Source: Bradyrhizobium sp. OK095 (GTDB lineage Bacteria; Pseudomonadota; Alphaproteobacteria; Rhizobiales; Xanthobacteraceae). From it: a stretch of 64,000 nucleotides of DNA. Below, piece by piece: positions 7,849 through 16,635 of this stretch. Position 1 is the stretch's first letter. Each line of letters begins with the position of its first letter. Under the pieces are notes generated by a model that was given only the letters and a program-made list of their open reading frames with translations, searched no databases and was not told the origin of the DNA. The position numbers were made by a program, and so were the translations under genes. Location of the stretch: assembly GCF_900109945.1 (NCBI RefSeq), contig NZ_FOBX01000007.1:310001-374000 (forward strand). Direction: 5' to 3'.

Positions 7849-8622
7849 TCACACCGATGTATAAATCACAAGCTTCAGCGCGGGATCGTCATTGGCCTGG
7901 AAACTCGTGTGCTCGAAATGCAGCACGCCGAGGGTCGGATGCGACATGGTCTTGAGGCCTGACCAGGTGCCGCGGATTTCGTGGGCTTCCCACCATTTGA
8001 CGAATTCCGGACTGCCCTGCCGCAGCCGCGTCAGCAATTCGGCGAAGGCGGGATCGCCGGCCCAGACGTCATGGGTGGCGCGGAACATCGCGACCATGCG
8101 CTTGGCGACATCAGCCCAGCCGGCGCCGTAGGCCTTTCGCGTCTGCCTGTTGGTCATCATCAGCAGCATCGTGTTGCGATCCTCCTCCGGCAATCGACCG
8201 AACGCAAAGACCTGCTCGGCGGCTTCGTTCCAGGCCAGCACGTCCCAGCGCCGCCCGGTGATGTAGGCCGGATGCGGCAGGCTCTCGACCAGCCGCTGGA
8301 TCGGCGGCGGCACGATCTCGCGCGTGAACGCGCGCTTGTCGCCGTCGCGCGCCAAGGCCTTCAGATGCGCGTGCTCGGTCTTGCTGAGGCGCAGCGCGCG
8401 GGCCAGTGCGTCCACGGTGGTGACCGAGGGGCTGACGGTGCGGCCCTGCTCGAGGCGGATGTACCAGTCGACCCCGATGCCGGCGAGCTGGGCGACCTCC
8501 TCGCGGCGCAGCCCCGCGGTGCGGCGCCGGCTGCCCGCCGGCAGCCCGACCGTCTTGGGCGTCAGCTTTTCGCGGCGGGACCGCAGGAAGTCGCCGAATT
8601 CGACGCGGCGTGGGTCGGCCAT
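7849..8622 (-). CDS. XRE family regulator with MmyB-like ligand domain
   Basis: 257 residues from the ATG at 8622. An N-terminal helix-turn-helix (FGDFLRSRREKLTP, then REEVAQLAGIGVDWYIRLEQGR) is followed by a PAS-like MmyB ligand-binding domain (LAWNEAAEQVF, then RNTMLLMMTN). Such regulators usually repress a divergent oxidoreductase gene, which is the arrangement here. The longer frame to 8835 runs through the promoter region into the dehydrogenase and is not credible. A repeat-rich candidate operator lies at 8644-8674. Confidence 0.88.
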   Translation of the reverse strand: MADPRRVEFGDFLRSRREKLTPKTVGLPAGSRRRTAGLRREEVAQLAGIGVDWYIRLEQGRTVSPSVTTVDALARALRLSKTEHAHLKALARDGDKRAFTREIVPPPIQRLVESLPHPAYITGRRWDVLAWNEAAEQVFAFGRLPEEDRNTMLLMMTNRQTRKAYGAGWADVAKRMVAMFRATHDVWAGDPAFAELLTRLRQGSPEFVKWWEAHEIRGTWSGLKTMSHPTLGVLHFEHTSFQANDDPALKLVIYTSV

Positions 8623-8643
8623 GGTGTCACTCCCGCGATGGAG

Positions 8644-8674
8644 GGCCTGGATAATACTAGGATAATACCAGGCC
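8644..8674. promoter_or_regulatory. Candidate operator between XRE regulator and dehydrogenase
   Basis: GGATAATAC occurs twice (8649-8657 and 8660-8668), exactly 11 bases or one helical turn apart, and the pair is bracketed by the inverted repeat GGCCTGG (8644-8650) and CCAGGCC (8668-8674). It sits 22 bases upstream of the regulator's start and about 60 bases upstream of the dehydrogenase's start, where an autoregulatory operator is expected. Binding by the XRE protein is inference. Confidence 0.5.
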
Positions 8675-8731
8675 TTCTTGCCCTTTGAAAGGCCGCGCAT
8701 ATTCGCTTCACCCGACCATGAGGTGAACACC

Positions 8732-9811
8732 ATGAAAGCCGCCGTACTCAAATCCTTTGGATCGCCGCTCGTCATCGAGGACGTTCCGGAGCCTGTCATC
8801 GGCACCGGTGAAGTCGTCGTCGACGTCGTCGCCACCCGTGTGCTGTCCTACACCAACGAAGTTTTCAGCGGCGAGCGCAAATACTTGCTGGACCTGCCGG
8901 TCATCCCCTGCGGCGGCGGCATCGGCCGCGTGCGGGCGATCGGACCGGATGCGACCAAGCTCACGATCGGCGATTGGGTGTTGTGCGATCCGACCGTTCG
9001 TTCGCGTGACGATACCGTCTCGCCCGACATCACGTTGCAAGGCATCAGCGCGCGCGGCGAGGGCGGCATGCGGCTGCAGAAATATTTCCATGACGGCTCG
9101 TTTGCCGAGCAGATGCGCCTGCCGACCGAGAACGTGAAGCGTCTCGGCGAAATGACCTCCGCCGAAGCCACCCAGTGGTGCGCGCTGGGGACGATGCTCG
9201 TGCCCTATGGCGGCTTTCTCGCTGCAAAATTGCAGCCGGGAGAGATCGTGCTGGTGAGCGGCGCCACCGGCAATTTCGGCAGCGCGGCCGTGGCTGTCGC
9301 GCTCGCGATGGGCGCGGCCTGCGTGGTGGCACCGGGCCGCAACGACAAGATTTTGGCCGATCTCGTCCGCCGTTTTGGCGATCGCGTGAGGCCGGTGAAG
9401 CTCACCGGCAACGAGGACGACGACCGCGAGGCGATGAAGCGCGCGTCACCTGGGCCAATCGATTGCGCGTTCGACATCATGCCGCCCTCGGTGAGCACGA
9501 CAGTCGTGCGTGCGGCCATCATGACGGTGCGCCCGTATGGACGCGTCGTGCTGATGGGCGGCGTCGGCATGCTCGGCGGGGCGGGCCTCGAGCTGCCCTA
9601 CAACTGGATCATGCGCGATTGCATCACGATCCACGGCGTCTGGATGTACCCGCCGGATGCGGCGACGCGCCTGATCGCGCTGGTGCGATCAGGCCTGCTG
9701 CGGCTGGATCACATCGAAGCGACGGAGTTCGACCTCGACCACGCCAATGAAGCCGTTGCGCATGCCGCCGCCAATGCCGGTCCATTCAAAATGACGGTGA
9801 TCAGGCCGTAA
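8732..9811 (+). CDS. Medium-chain (zinc-type) alcohol dehydrogenase-like oxidoreductase
   Basis: 359 residues from the ATG at 8732 (MKAAVLKSFGSPL). The GroES-like N-terminal half (VIEDVPEPVIGTGEVVV, then a CGGGIGRV segment) and the Rossmann half (LVSGATGNFGSAAVAVA) define the MDR superfamily. The classic zinc-site GHE motif is not evident, so it may be closer to quinone oxidoreductases; the substrate is unknown. It is divergent from the XRE/MmyB regulator, a pairing common for regulator-controlled reductases. Confidence 0.82.
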   Translation: MKAAVLKSFGSPLVIEDVPEPVIGTGEVVVDVVATRVLSYTNEVFSGERKYLLDLPVIPCGGGIGRVRAIGPDATKLTIGDWVLCDPTVRSRDDTVSPDITLQGISARGEGGMRLQKYFHDGSFAEQMRLPTENVKRLGEMTSAEATQWCALGTMLVPYGGFLAAKLQPGEIVLVSGATGNFGSAAVAVALAMGAACVVAPGRNDKILADLVRRFGDRVRPVKLTGNEDDDREAMKRASPGPIDCAFDIMPPSVSTTVVRAAIMTVRPYGRVVLMGGVGMLGGAGLELPYNWIMRDCITIHGVWMYPPDAATRLIALVRSGLLRLDHIEATEFDLDHANEAVAHAAANAGPFKMTVIRP

Positions 9812-9904
9812 TTGCCCTGCCCGCTGCGGCGATGTGCCGTCGCAGCGGATTTGCCCGATCAATCAAATAGCTGGAAGGCTTCACCCCGCTCATAGCCGCC
9901 GGTG

Positions 9905-9932
9905 TCCGGCTACTGTGCATGGGGTTGTTTTT
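9905..9932 (+). repeat. Dispersed 3'-flank repeat, copy A
   Basis: The segment containing GGCTACTGTGCATGGGGTTG followed by a T run recurs in reverse orientation at 25353-25380. It lies in the convergent gap between the dehydrogenase and lolD, so its T run could act as part of a terminator for the plus-strand gene. Copies of this type are scattered in Bradyrhizobium genomes to my recollection; only two are visible here. Confidence 0.6.
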
Positions 9933-9942
9933 ACAGTTTTGT

Positions 9943-10662
9943 TTATTCGAGCTCGATGACCTGTCCGTTCGACAGCGACACGCGCCGGTCCATGCGGCCG
10001 GCGAGCTCCATGTTGTGGGTCGCGATCAGCATCGACACCTGCGTCGCCTTGACCAGCTGCATCAGGGCCTGGAACACGTGGTCGGCGGTGTGCGGATCGA
10101 GATTGCCGGTCGGCTCGTCCGCAAACAGCACGCGCGGCGCATTCGCAACCGCGCGCGCGATCGCGACGCGCTGCTGCTCGCCGCCCGACAGCTCCGCCGG
10201 GCGATGGGTGATGCGGTCGCCGAGGCCGAGATAGCCGAGGATCTCCTTGGCGCGCTTGACGCTCTCGGACTTCTTCAGGCCGCGGATCATCTGCGGCATC
10301 ATGACGTTCTCCAGCGCCGAGAACTCCGGCAGCAGCCGATGCGACTGGTAGACGAAGCCGATATCGGTGCGGCGAAGCTGGGTGCGCTCGATGTCGGGCA
10401 GTTGCGAGGTCGGCGCGCCGTTGACATAGACCTCGCCGGAATCGGGCGCCTCGAGCAAGCCTGCGATGTGCAGCAGCGTCGACTTGCCCGAGCCTGATGG
10501 CGCCACCAGCGCAACGGATTGCCCGGCCCACAGCGCGAGCTTGGCGCCGTCCAGAATCGTCAGCGGCACCTCGCCCTGCAAGTACTGCCGCTTTATCTCG
10601 TGGAGATAAATGACCGGTACATCTTCAGCCCCATGCTGGCTCTCCATCAGCCCCTCATTCAT
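9943..10662 (-). CDS. lolD: Lipoprotein-releasing system ATP-binding protein LolD
   Basis: 239 residues: Walker A GPSGSGKST-like loop (APSGSGKSTLLH), Q-loop FVYQSHRLLPEFSALENVMMP, signature LSGGEQQRVAIARA, Walker B VLFADEPTGNLD and H-loop ATHN. This is the MacB/LolD class of ABC ATPases. It powers extraction of outer-membrane lipoproteins from the inner membrane onto LolA. The start overlaps the stop of the permease by eight bases, so the two are co-translated. Confidence 0.92.
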   Translation of the reverse strand: MNEGLMESQHGAEDVPVIYLHEIKRQYLQGEVPLTILDGAKLALWAGQSVALVAPSGSGKSTLLHIAGLLEAPDSGEVYVNGAPTSQLPDIERTQLRRTDIGFVYQSHRLLPEFSALENVMMPQMIRGLKKSESVKRAKEILGYLGLGDRITHRPAELSGGEQQRVAIARAVANAPRVLFADEPTGNLDPHTADHVFQALMQLVKATQVSMLIATHNMELAGRMDRRVSLSNGQVIELE

Positions 10663-11935
10663 ACCGGAGCGCTTCGACGGGATCGAGGCGCGCGGCGCGC
10701 CACGACGGGTAGAGCGTCGCCAGGAACGACAGCGTCAGCGCCATGATGACGACGGCCGAGGTCTCGCCGACGTCGATCTCGGCGGGCAGTTTCGACAGGA
10801 AGTAGAGCTCCGGCGAGAATATCTCGGTGCTGGTGAGCCAGGACAGGAATTGCCGGATCGATTCGATGTTGAGACAGATCACCAGCCCGACGAGGAAGCC
10901 GACCAGCGTGCCGACCACGCCGATCGAGGCACCCGTGATCAGGAAGATCCGCATGATCGAGCCCTGCGATGCGCCCATCGTGCGCAGGATGGCGATGTCG
11001 CTGCCCTTGTCCTTCACCAGCATGATCAGGCCGGAGACGATGTTGAGCGCCGCGACCAGCACGATCATGGTCAGGATCAGGAACATCACGTTGCGCTCGA
11101 CCTGGAGCGCGTTGAAGAACGTCGAGTTGCGCTGCCGCCAGTCGACCAGGAATACCGGGCGGCCCGCGGCTTCCGTCACCGCCTGACGAAACTGCAAGAT
11201 GCGATCGGGGTTGGTGGTGAACACCTCGATCGAGGTGACATCGTTGCTGCGGTTGAAATAGGCCTGCGCCTCCGCAAGCGGCATGAACACGAAGCCGAGA
11301 TCGTATTCGGACATGCCGATCTCGAACACGGCGACGATCTTGTACGGTTTTATGCGCGGCGTGGTGCCCATCGGCGTGACCGCGCCCTTCGGCGCCACCA
11401 GCGTGATGCTGTCGCCGGCATGCAGCGACAGCTGGTCGGCGAGGCGGCGGCCGATCGCGACCCCCTGCCCGTCGTCAAAGCCTTCGAGCGAGCCCTGCTT
11501 GATGTTCTTGGCGATGGAGGTGAGGTTGTTGAGGTCGTCGGAGCGGATGCCGCGCACCAGCACGCCCGAGGCGTTCCACGGCGAGGACGCCAGTGCCTGG
11601 CCGTCGACCACGGGGGCCGCAAGGCGGATGCCCTGAACCTGGCTGAGGCGGTCGGCGACGTCCTTCCAGTCCGTCAGCGGCGATTCCAGCGGCTGCACCA
11701 GGATATGGCCGTTCAGCCCCAGGATCTTGTCGAGCAGCTCCTTCCGGAAGCCGTTCATCACCGCCATCACGATGATCAACGTCGCCACGCCCAGCATGAT
11801 GCCGAGGAAGGAGAACCCGGCGATGACCGAGATGAATCCCTCCTTGCGGCGCGCCCGCAAATAGCGCGACGACAGCATCCACTCGAAGGGCGCAAAAGGC
11901 GCGGTCTGTACAGTCTCGGTCATGGGTTCATCCAT
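10655..11935 (-). CDS. lolC: Lipoprotein-releasing system permease LolC/LolE
   Basis: 426 residues with one N-terminal transmembrane helix (FLGIMLGVATLIIVMAVMNGF), a large periplasmic domain and three C-terminal helices, the FtsX/LolCE topology. Alphaproteobacteria often have a single LolC/E hybrid protein that forms a homodimer with LolD, and only one permease gene is seen here. The second Met (MTETVQTAP, 11923) is an alternative start. It lies downstream of proS on the same strand. Confidence 0.92.
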   Translation of the reverse strand: MDEPMTETVQTAPFAPFEWMLSSRYLRARRKEGFISVIAGFSFLGIMLGVATLIIVMAVMNGFRKELLDKILGLNGHILVQPLESPLTDWKDVADRLSQVQGIRLAAPVVDGQALASSPWNASGVLVRGIRSDDLNNLTSIAKNIKQGSLEGFDDGQGVAIGRRLADQLSLHAGDSITLVAPKGAVTPMGTTPRIKPYKIVAVFEIGMSEYDLGFVFMPLAEAQAYFNRSNDVTSIEVFTTNPDRILQFRQAVTEAAGRPVFLVDWRQRNSTFFNALQVERNVMFLILTMIVLVAALNIVSGLIMLVKDKGSDIAILRTMGASQGSIMRIFLITGASIGVVGTLVGFLVGLVICLNIESIRQFLSWLTSTEIFSPELYFLSKLPAEIDVGETSAVVIMALTLSFLATLYPSWRAARLDPVEALRYE

Positions 11936-12007
11936 TGCTTGATAATCCCATGATTCGGGGTCAATTGTGGCCGGATTGCCGGCCCATTACCGCGCGATGA
12001 ACACTAT

Positions 12008-13327
12008 TCAGCCGATCAGGCGCGCAACCACGTCCGCAGGCGACATCGATTCGCGTGAGCCGTCGGCTCGCCGCTTCAGCTCGACCTTGCCGTCGGCGAG
12101 GCCCTTCGGGCCGATCATGATCTGCCAGGGGATGCCGATCAGGTCCGCGGCGGCGAATTTGGCACCGGCGCGCTGGTCGGTATCGTCATAGAGCACGTCG
12201 ACGCCCTTGGCGGCGAGCTCGGCATAGAGCTTTTCGCAGGCCGTATCGACCGCGGCATCGCCCTGCTTGAGATTGAGGATCGACACGCGGAACGGGGCCA
12301 CGGCCTCCGGCCATTTGATGCCGGCATCGTCATGGCAGGCCTCGATGATGGCCCCGAGAAGACGGGAGACGCCGACGCCGTAGGAGCCGCCATGGATCGG
12401 CACGTCGACGCCGTCGGGGCCGGCCACCAGCGCCTTCATGGCGTCGGAATATTTCGTGCCGAAATAGAAGATCTGGCCGACCTCGATGCCGCGGGTGTTC
12501 ACCCGCTTGTCTTCGGGCACTTCCTGCTCGAACCGCGCGGCGTCGTGGACGTCCTCGGTGGCAGCATAGACCGAAGTCCACTGCTTGATGATCGGCGTCA
12601 GGTCGCCCTCATAATCGACGTCCTCGCCCGGCACCGGCAGATCCAGCACGTCGCGATTGATGAACACGCCGGATTCCCCGGTTTCGGCGAGCACGATGAA
12701 CTCATGGCTGAGATCGCCGCCGATCGGGCCGGTCTCGGCGCGCATCGGGATCGCCTTCAGCCCCATCCGCGCGAAGGTGCGCAGATATGCGACGAACATC
12801 TTGTTGTAGGCGACGCGCGCCGCCGCCTCGTTGAGGTCGAACGAGTAGGCGTCCTTCATCAGAAACTCGCGGCCGCGCATCACGCCGAAACGTGGACGCT
12901 GCTCGTCGCGGAATTTCCATTGGATATGATAGAGATTGAGCGGCAGGCTCTTGTAGGACTTCACGTAGGCGCGAAAGATCTCGGTGATCATTTCCTCGTT
13001 GGTCGGCCCGTACAACAGCTCGCGCTTGTGGCGGTCGGCGATGCGGAGCATCTCCGGACCATAGGCGTCATAGCGGCCGCTCTCGCGCCAGAGATCGGCG
13101 AGCTGGAGCGTCGGCATCAACAGTTCCAGCGCTCCGGCGCGGTCCTGCTCCTCGCGCACAATCTGCTCGATCTTCTTGAGCACTCGAAAGCCGAGCGGCA
13201 GCCAGGCATAGATGCCGGCCGCTTCCTGCCGGATCATGCCGGCCCGCAGCATCAGCCGATGCGAGACGATCTCCGCCTCTTTCGGATTTTCCTTCAAGAT
13301 GGGCAGAAAGAACCGCGACAACCGCAT
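12008..13327 (-). CDS. proS: Proline--tRNA ligase (short alphaproteobacterial form)
   Basis: 439 residues from the ATG at 13327 (MRLSRFFLPILKENPKEAEI). Class II synthetase motifs: motif 2 region YHIQWKFRDEQRPRFGVMRGREF, motif 3 GGSYGVGVSRLLGA near residue 340, and a C-terminal anticodon-binding domain. The length and absence of the editing (INS) insertion match the ProS3-like short form of Rhizobiales. The preceding codons to 13417 are an unused in-frame extension. It is followed by lolC/E and lolD, a typical order in this group. Confidence 0.93.
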   Translation of the reverse strand: MRLSRFFLPILKENPKEAEIVSHRLMLRAGMIRQEAAGIYAWLPLGFRVLKKIEQIVREEQDRAGALELLMPTLQLADLWRESGRYDAYGPEMLRIADRHKRELLYGPTNEEMITEIFRAYVKSYKSLPLNLYHIQWKFRDEQRPRFGVMRGREFLMKDAYSFDLNEAAARVAYNKMFVAYLRTFARMGLKAIPMRAETGPIGGDLSHEFIVLAETGESGVFINRDVLDLPVPGEDVDYEGDLTPIIKQWTSVYAATEDVHDAARFEQEVPEDKRVNTRGIEVGQIFYFGTKYSDAMKALVAGPDGVDVPIHGGSYGVGVSRLLGAIIEACHDDAGIKWPEAVAPFRVSILNLKQGDAAVDTACEKLYAELAAKGVDVLYDDTDQRAGAKFAAADLIGIPWQIMIGPKGLADGKVELKRRADGSRESMSPADVVARLIG

Positions 13328-13474
13328 GGCAATACTCGAGGAATCAGTGATGGCCAGCAGTGAAAGCGGATTGAGAGCAAAAACACAAGACCGGGAATGA
13401 GGAAAAGCCGCTAACACAGCGAAATTCCTGTCATTTTTCCGTTGCCTTCAGGTTCGACTTGAATGCTGCACGCC

Positions 13475-15037
13475 TTAAGGCGGGGCCACCTCAAGCTCGT
13501 CCTCGAGCGTGATCTTCTCGAAATCCGTGACCAGCGCATCGATCCGCAGATGCCAGCGGCCGGCGAAGGGCAACTCGACCTTGCGCACATGCCAGTAGCC
13601 ATCAGGCCCGAGCGAGGCGCCCAGCTCGATCGGCTCGATGCCGCGCTCGGGCAGGCTCAGGGCGAGCGTCACCTCCTTGGCCGAAAGCGGCGCCGCATCG
13701 CCGGTCATGAGTTGGAGCACGAAGTCATCGACGCCCGCCTTGCCCGGCGAGACCAGCACCTGGAACATCGCCTTGTCGGTGTGGATGTGGATCGCCAGCG
13801 GCGTTTCGGGAACGATCGTCCGCGGCGGCGGCGTGAAGCGCCAGCCGGCGACGACGGCAAGGATGGCGAGTGCAATCGCACCTTCCAGCAGGATCGAGCG
13901 CTTCAGCGCGGGCTTCGCATTCTCGTCGCGGGCCAGGGCCGGCGTCAGCCGGAACCGATTGAGCGCGGCGAGCGCCAGCAATCCCGTGACCAAGACAAGC
14001 TTGATCGAGAGGATGAATCCATATCGGGTCTCGACCAGCGCTGCCGGCCTTTCGAGCTGGACGATCGCAAGTGCAAGGCCGGTCAAGGCCAGCACGCCGA
14101 CCGCCAGCGCGGCGATGCGGGAAAAGCGGTTCACGACGGGGAGCGTCGCGCTCGTCGGTTTCGACACCAGCGCGACCAGTGGCGCGAGGGCGCCGATCCA
14201 GATGGTGACGCCGAGGCCGTGGAGAAAGATCGCCGGCCGCGTCAAGGCCTCCGGCGGGGCCGTTGCAGCATGCCCGGTCATGGCGAGCGACAGACCGACG
14301 CCGACGAACGCGACCATCGCAAGCGCGCGCGCATACCATGCGCTGCGCAGCGCCACCAACGCGAGCAGCATCGCTGCGATGGCAACCAGTAGCGCGGGCC
14401 CGGCGCTGGTCGCGAACGCGACCTTCCAGGGGGCTATCGTCGCGAGCGCCGCTGGCGGCAGCCCGAGGAGATCGAGGCCCAGCACGCCAAGGGACGCTAT
14501 AGCACCCGGAATTCCGATGGCGAGCGCCAAGCGCGGAACGGTCATCCCGGTCATCGACCAGGCGATCCAGCGCGCAAAGAACACCCCGCCGATTCCGACG
14601 AACAGGCCGAGGTAGAGACCGATCCGCGCCAGCCAGATCAGCGCGTTCAACCCTCCATCCGCCATGACCGGAGGCTTTGTTGCGGTCGGCATGCCGACCG
14701 AGAAGATCACCGAGCCCGAGACCGGGTGGCCGTCCCCAGAGATCACGCGATAGCTGACCACCGCCGTTCCCTGCGGCAGATCCGGCGGCATCACAACCGA
14801 GATTGTCTCGCCCGCTGCGTTGACCCGCGCATCGTCCCGCGCCCTGCCCGCGCCATCAATCAGCACAATTGCGCCCGGCGTCACCGTCTCGTTGAAACGC
14901 AGCTCCACGGCCTTCGGCGCGCTTGCGAGCATGCTGCCGCTCGCCGGCTCGACCGAGACAAGCGCCGCATGCGCCGAGGCGCCGGTCGCAAAGCCGATAA
15001 CGAGGAGCAGCGTCGCGAGCGCGGCAAGCAGGCGCAT
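13475..15037 (-). CDS. pcuE: CopC-CopD fusion copper protein (YcnJ/PcuE-like)
   Basis: 520 residues in three parts. A signal peptide ends at ASA, leaving an N-terminal His on a CopC-like beta-barrel (HAALVSVEPASGSM, with GDGHPVSG). A CopD-like membrane domain of about eight helices follows. The last 110 residues resemble a periplasmic YtkA-like domain. Proteins of this architecture move copper across the inner membrane. It is the last gene of the copper operon, and its start overlaps the YcnI stop (TGATG). By position and type it matches PcuE of Bradyrhizobium; the symbol is assigned by analogy. Confidence 0.85.
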   Translation of the reverse strand: MRLLAALATLLLVIGFATGASAHAALVSVEPASGSMLASAPKAVELRFNETVTPGAIVLIDGAGRARDDARVNAAGETISVVMPPDLPQGTAVVSYRVISGDGHPVSGSVIFSVGMPTATKPPVMADGGLNALIWLARIGLYLGLFVGIGGVFFARWIAWSMTGMTVPRLALAIGIPGAIASLGVLGLDLLGLPPAALATIAPWKVAFATSAGPALLVAIAAMLLALVALRSAWYARALAMVAFVGVGLSLAMTGHAATAPPEALTRPAIFLHGLGVTIWIGALAPLVALVSKPTSATLPVVNRFSRIAALAVGVLALTGLALAIVQLERPAALVETRYGFILSIKLVLVTGLLALAALNRFRLTPALARDENAKPALKRSILLEGAIALAILAVVAGWRFTPPPRTIVPETPLAIHIHTDKAMFQVLVSPGKAGVDDFVLQLMTGDAAPLSAKEVTLALSLPERGIEPIELGASLGPDGYWHVRKVELPFAGRWHLRIDALVTDFEKITLEDELEVAPP

Positions 15038-15555
15038 CAGGGCTTTGGCAACAGCTTCACGCCGGGGGCCGGCGACTTGCCCTCATGCGAATGCCCTGCC
15101 CCTTCCGCCGGAATCTCGATCCAGCGGCTGACGCCGGTCTCACATTCCTGGACGACGGGAAAATAAAGCGTCGTGTTCGGCTTGAGCGCATCGGTCAGCA
15201 CCGTGTGCATGACGAACTCGTCATAGTTCTTGTCCGGCAGCTTGCCGCCGGACCACGCCACCTCCTTGACGCCGGAGGAGAGCTTGTTGCCGTGATAATC
15301 GTACTCAGCGGCATATTTGCCCTCGACCACATCGACGCTCCAGCCCGCCTTCGGCATCGGCTTCACCGCGATCACCCCCTCCGGGATCTGCACGCGGATC
15401 TTCACCGTAGGCGAGCCGGCGCAGCCGTGCGGCACGGCGAACACGGCCTTGTAGGACGCGCCGACCGTCGCCTGCTTGCCCTCCAGAAAGACGTGCGCCG
15501 CCGCGGGCGAAGCGGCAAGCGCGGCAATCAGCATCAGGCAGGATCGCTTCGACAT
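15037..15555 (-). CDS. YcnI-like DUF1775 copper-binding protein
   Basis: 172 residues from the ATG at 15555. The signal peptide (MSKRSCLMLIAALAASPAAA) leaves His at the mature N-terminus (HVFLEGKQATVG), the hallmark of YcnI proteins, which bind copper through that His. FAVPHGCAGSPTVKIRVQIPEGV is the family core. A His-bearing tail (AGHSHEGKSPAPG) may add a metal site. It is encoded between PCuAC and CopCD, as in the Bradyrhizobium pcu operon, where it may correspond to pcuD. Confidence 0.87.
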   Translation of the reverse strand: MSKRSCLMLIAALAASPAAAHVFLEGKQATVGASYKAVFAVPHGCAGSPTVKIRVQIPEGVIAVKPMPKAGWSVDVVEGKYAAEYDYHGNKLSSGVKEVAWSGGKLPDKNYDEFVMHTVLTDALKPNTTLYFPVVQECETGVSRWIEIPAEGAGHSHEGKSPAPGVKLLPKP

Positions 15556-15587
15556 GATTGACCTCCTGAAAGCCCAGATCGGCTTCA

Positions 15588-16109
15588 TCACATCTTCATT
15601 CCCGAATGATCCGGCATTTTTTTCATCATCATGCCGCCGCCACCTGGCGCCTGCGCGCCGACGCCCTGGACATCAAGAGAGACAGCGACCTTGCCGGCCT
15701 TTTCGAACTCGAGCATGACCGGCACCTTCTCGCCTTCCTTGAACGCGCCCTTCAGTTCCTGGAGCATCAAATGATAGCCACCGGGCGCAAGCTTCACCGT
15801 CTTGCCGGGATCGATCACGAGCCCTTTGTCGAGCGGGCGCATCTTCATCACGCCATTGTCCATCGTCATCTCATGGACCTCGGCCTTTCCCGCGATATCG
15901 GCGGACACGCTGACCAACTTGTCCGCCGCCGTCCCCTTGTTCTCGATGGTCAGATAGCCGCCCGCGACCTTGGCCCCACCCGGCGTCGCCCGGCTCCACG
16001 CCTGCGAGATGACGAGATCGCCGGCCTTGATGTCGTCGGCCGCCGCCGGTGCCGCGCAGAGCGCGAGAGCGAACGCCGCGAACATTGTATCTTTCAACAT
16101 TTTCTTCAT
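15588..16109 (-). CDS. pcuC: Periplasmic copper chaperone PCuAC (PcuC-like)
   Basis: 173 residues from the ATG at 16109, with a signal peptide ending AAADD. The copper ligands of the PCuAC family are present: His79 and Met81 in VHEMTM, Met88/Met90 in VMKM, and His113/Met115 in GGYHLM. The C-terminal tail is rich in Met, Lys and His (MMMKKMPDHSGMKM), a second potential copper site known from some homologues. PCuAC delivers Cu(I) to the CuA/CuB centres of cytochrome oxidase together with Sco or TlpA-type proteins; a TlpA-like gene is directly upstream. Confidence 0.92.
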   Translation of the reverse strand: MKKMLKDTMFAAFALALCAAPAAADDIKAGDLVISQAWSRATPGGAKVAGGYLTIENKGTAADKLVSVSADIAGKAEVHEMTMDNGVMKMRPLDKGLVIDPGKTVKLAPGGYHLMLQELKGAFKEGEKVPVMLEFEKAGKVAVSLDVQGVGAQAPGGGGMMMKKMPDHSGMKM

Positions 16110-16137
16110 ATCGGTCTTCCCCGTTGCAGATTGAATT

Positions 16138-16635
16138 TCAGTGTGTGGCGAGCTGTTGGCCCGACCATTTTTCGAGATCGGCGATCTCGGCCGAGCCTTC
16201 GATCGTCGTGATGGTCCCGTCCCGCGAGATGAGCATGGTACGGGGAATGTCGCCCTGCCAGGCGGGATCGATCTCGAACCGCAAACGCTCCACAAAGCCG
16301 TCGCTGAAGATGAAGTTCTCGGTCGACGACAACCCCGCTTTATCAAGCATCGATTGCGTCGCAGCCGGAAGGTTCGGCACGAGATCGGCGCTGATCGTGA
16401 TCACGTCAATCCCGGGATGATCCTTCGCAAACTGCCCGAGCAGCGGCAGCTCGACCTTGCATGGCCCGCAGGTCACCCCCCAGAAATGCACCAGCGTCGG
16501 ACGCCCCGCATGGCCCTTAAGCACGCTTTGCCAGGTACCGCGCTCAAACGGTTTCAGGGCCGGCGCAGCGCCGAGCATAGTCACCGATGCGATCAGGATA
16601 CCGAGGCCCACAATGCCGGCAAATCGACGTCTCAT
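16138..16635 (-). CDS. TlpA-like thioredoxin-fold protein, exported
   Basis: 165 residues from the ATG at 16635. A signal sequence or membrane anchor (MRRRFAGIVGLGILIASVTM) precedes a thioredoxin fold with the active site FWGVTCGPCKVELP (Cys56, Cys59) and the cis-Pro region later. TlpA-type reductases keep oxidase copper-site cysteines and Sco proteins reduced. The start overlaps the stop of the Asp-box gene (ATGA), and PCuAC follows, which supports a role in copper insertion. Confidence 0.85.
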   Translation of the reverse strand: MRRRFAGIVGLGILIASVTMLGAAPALKPFERGTWQSVLKGHAGRPTLVHFWGVTCGPCKVELPLLGQFAKDHPGIDVITISADLVPNLPAATQSMLDKAGLSSTENFIFSDGFVERLRFEIDPAWQGDIPRTMLISRDGTITTIEGSAEIADLEKWSGQQLATH

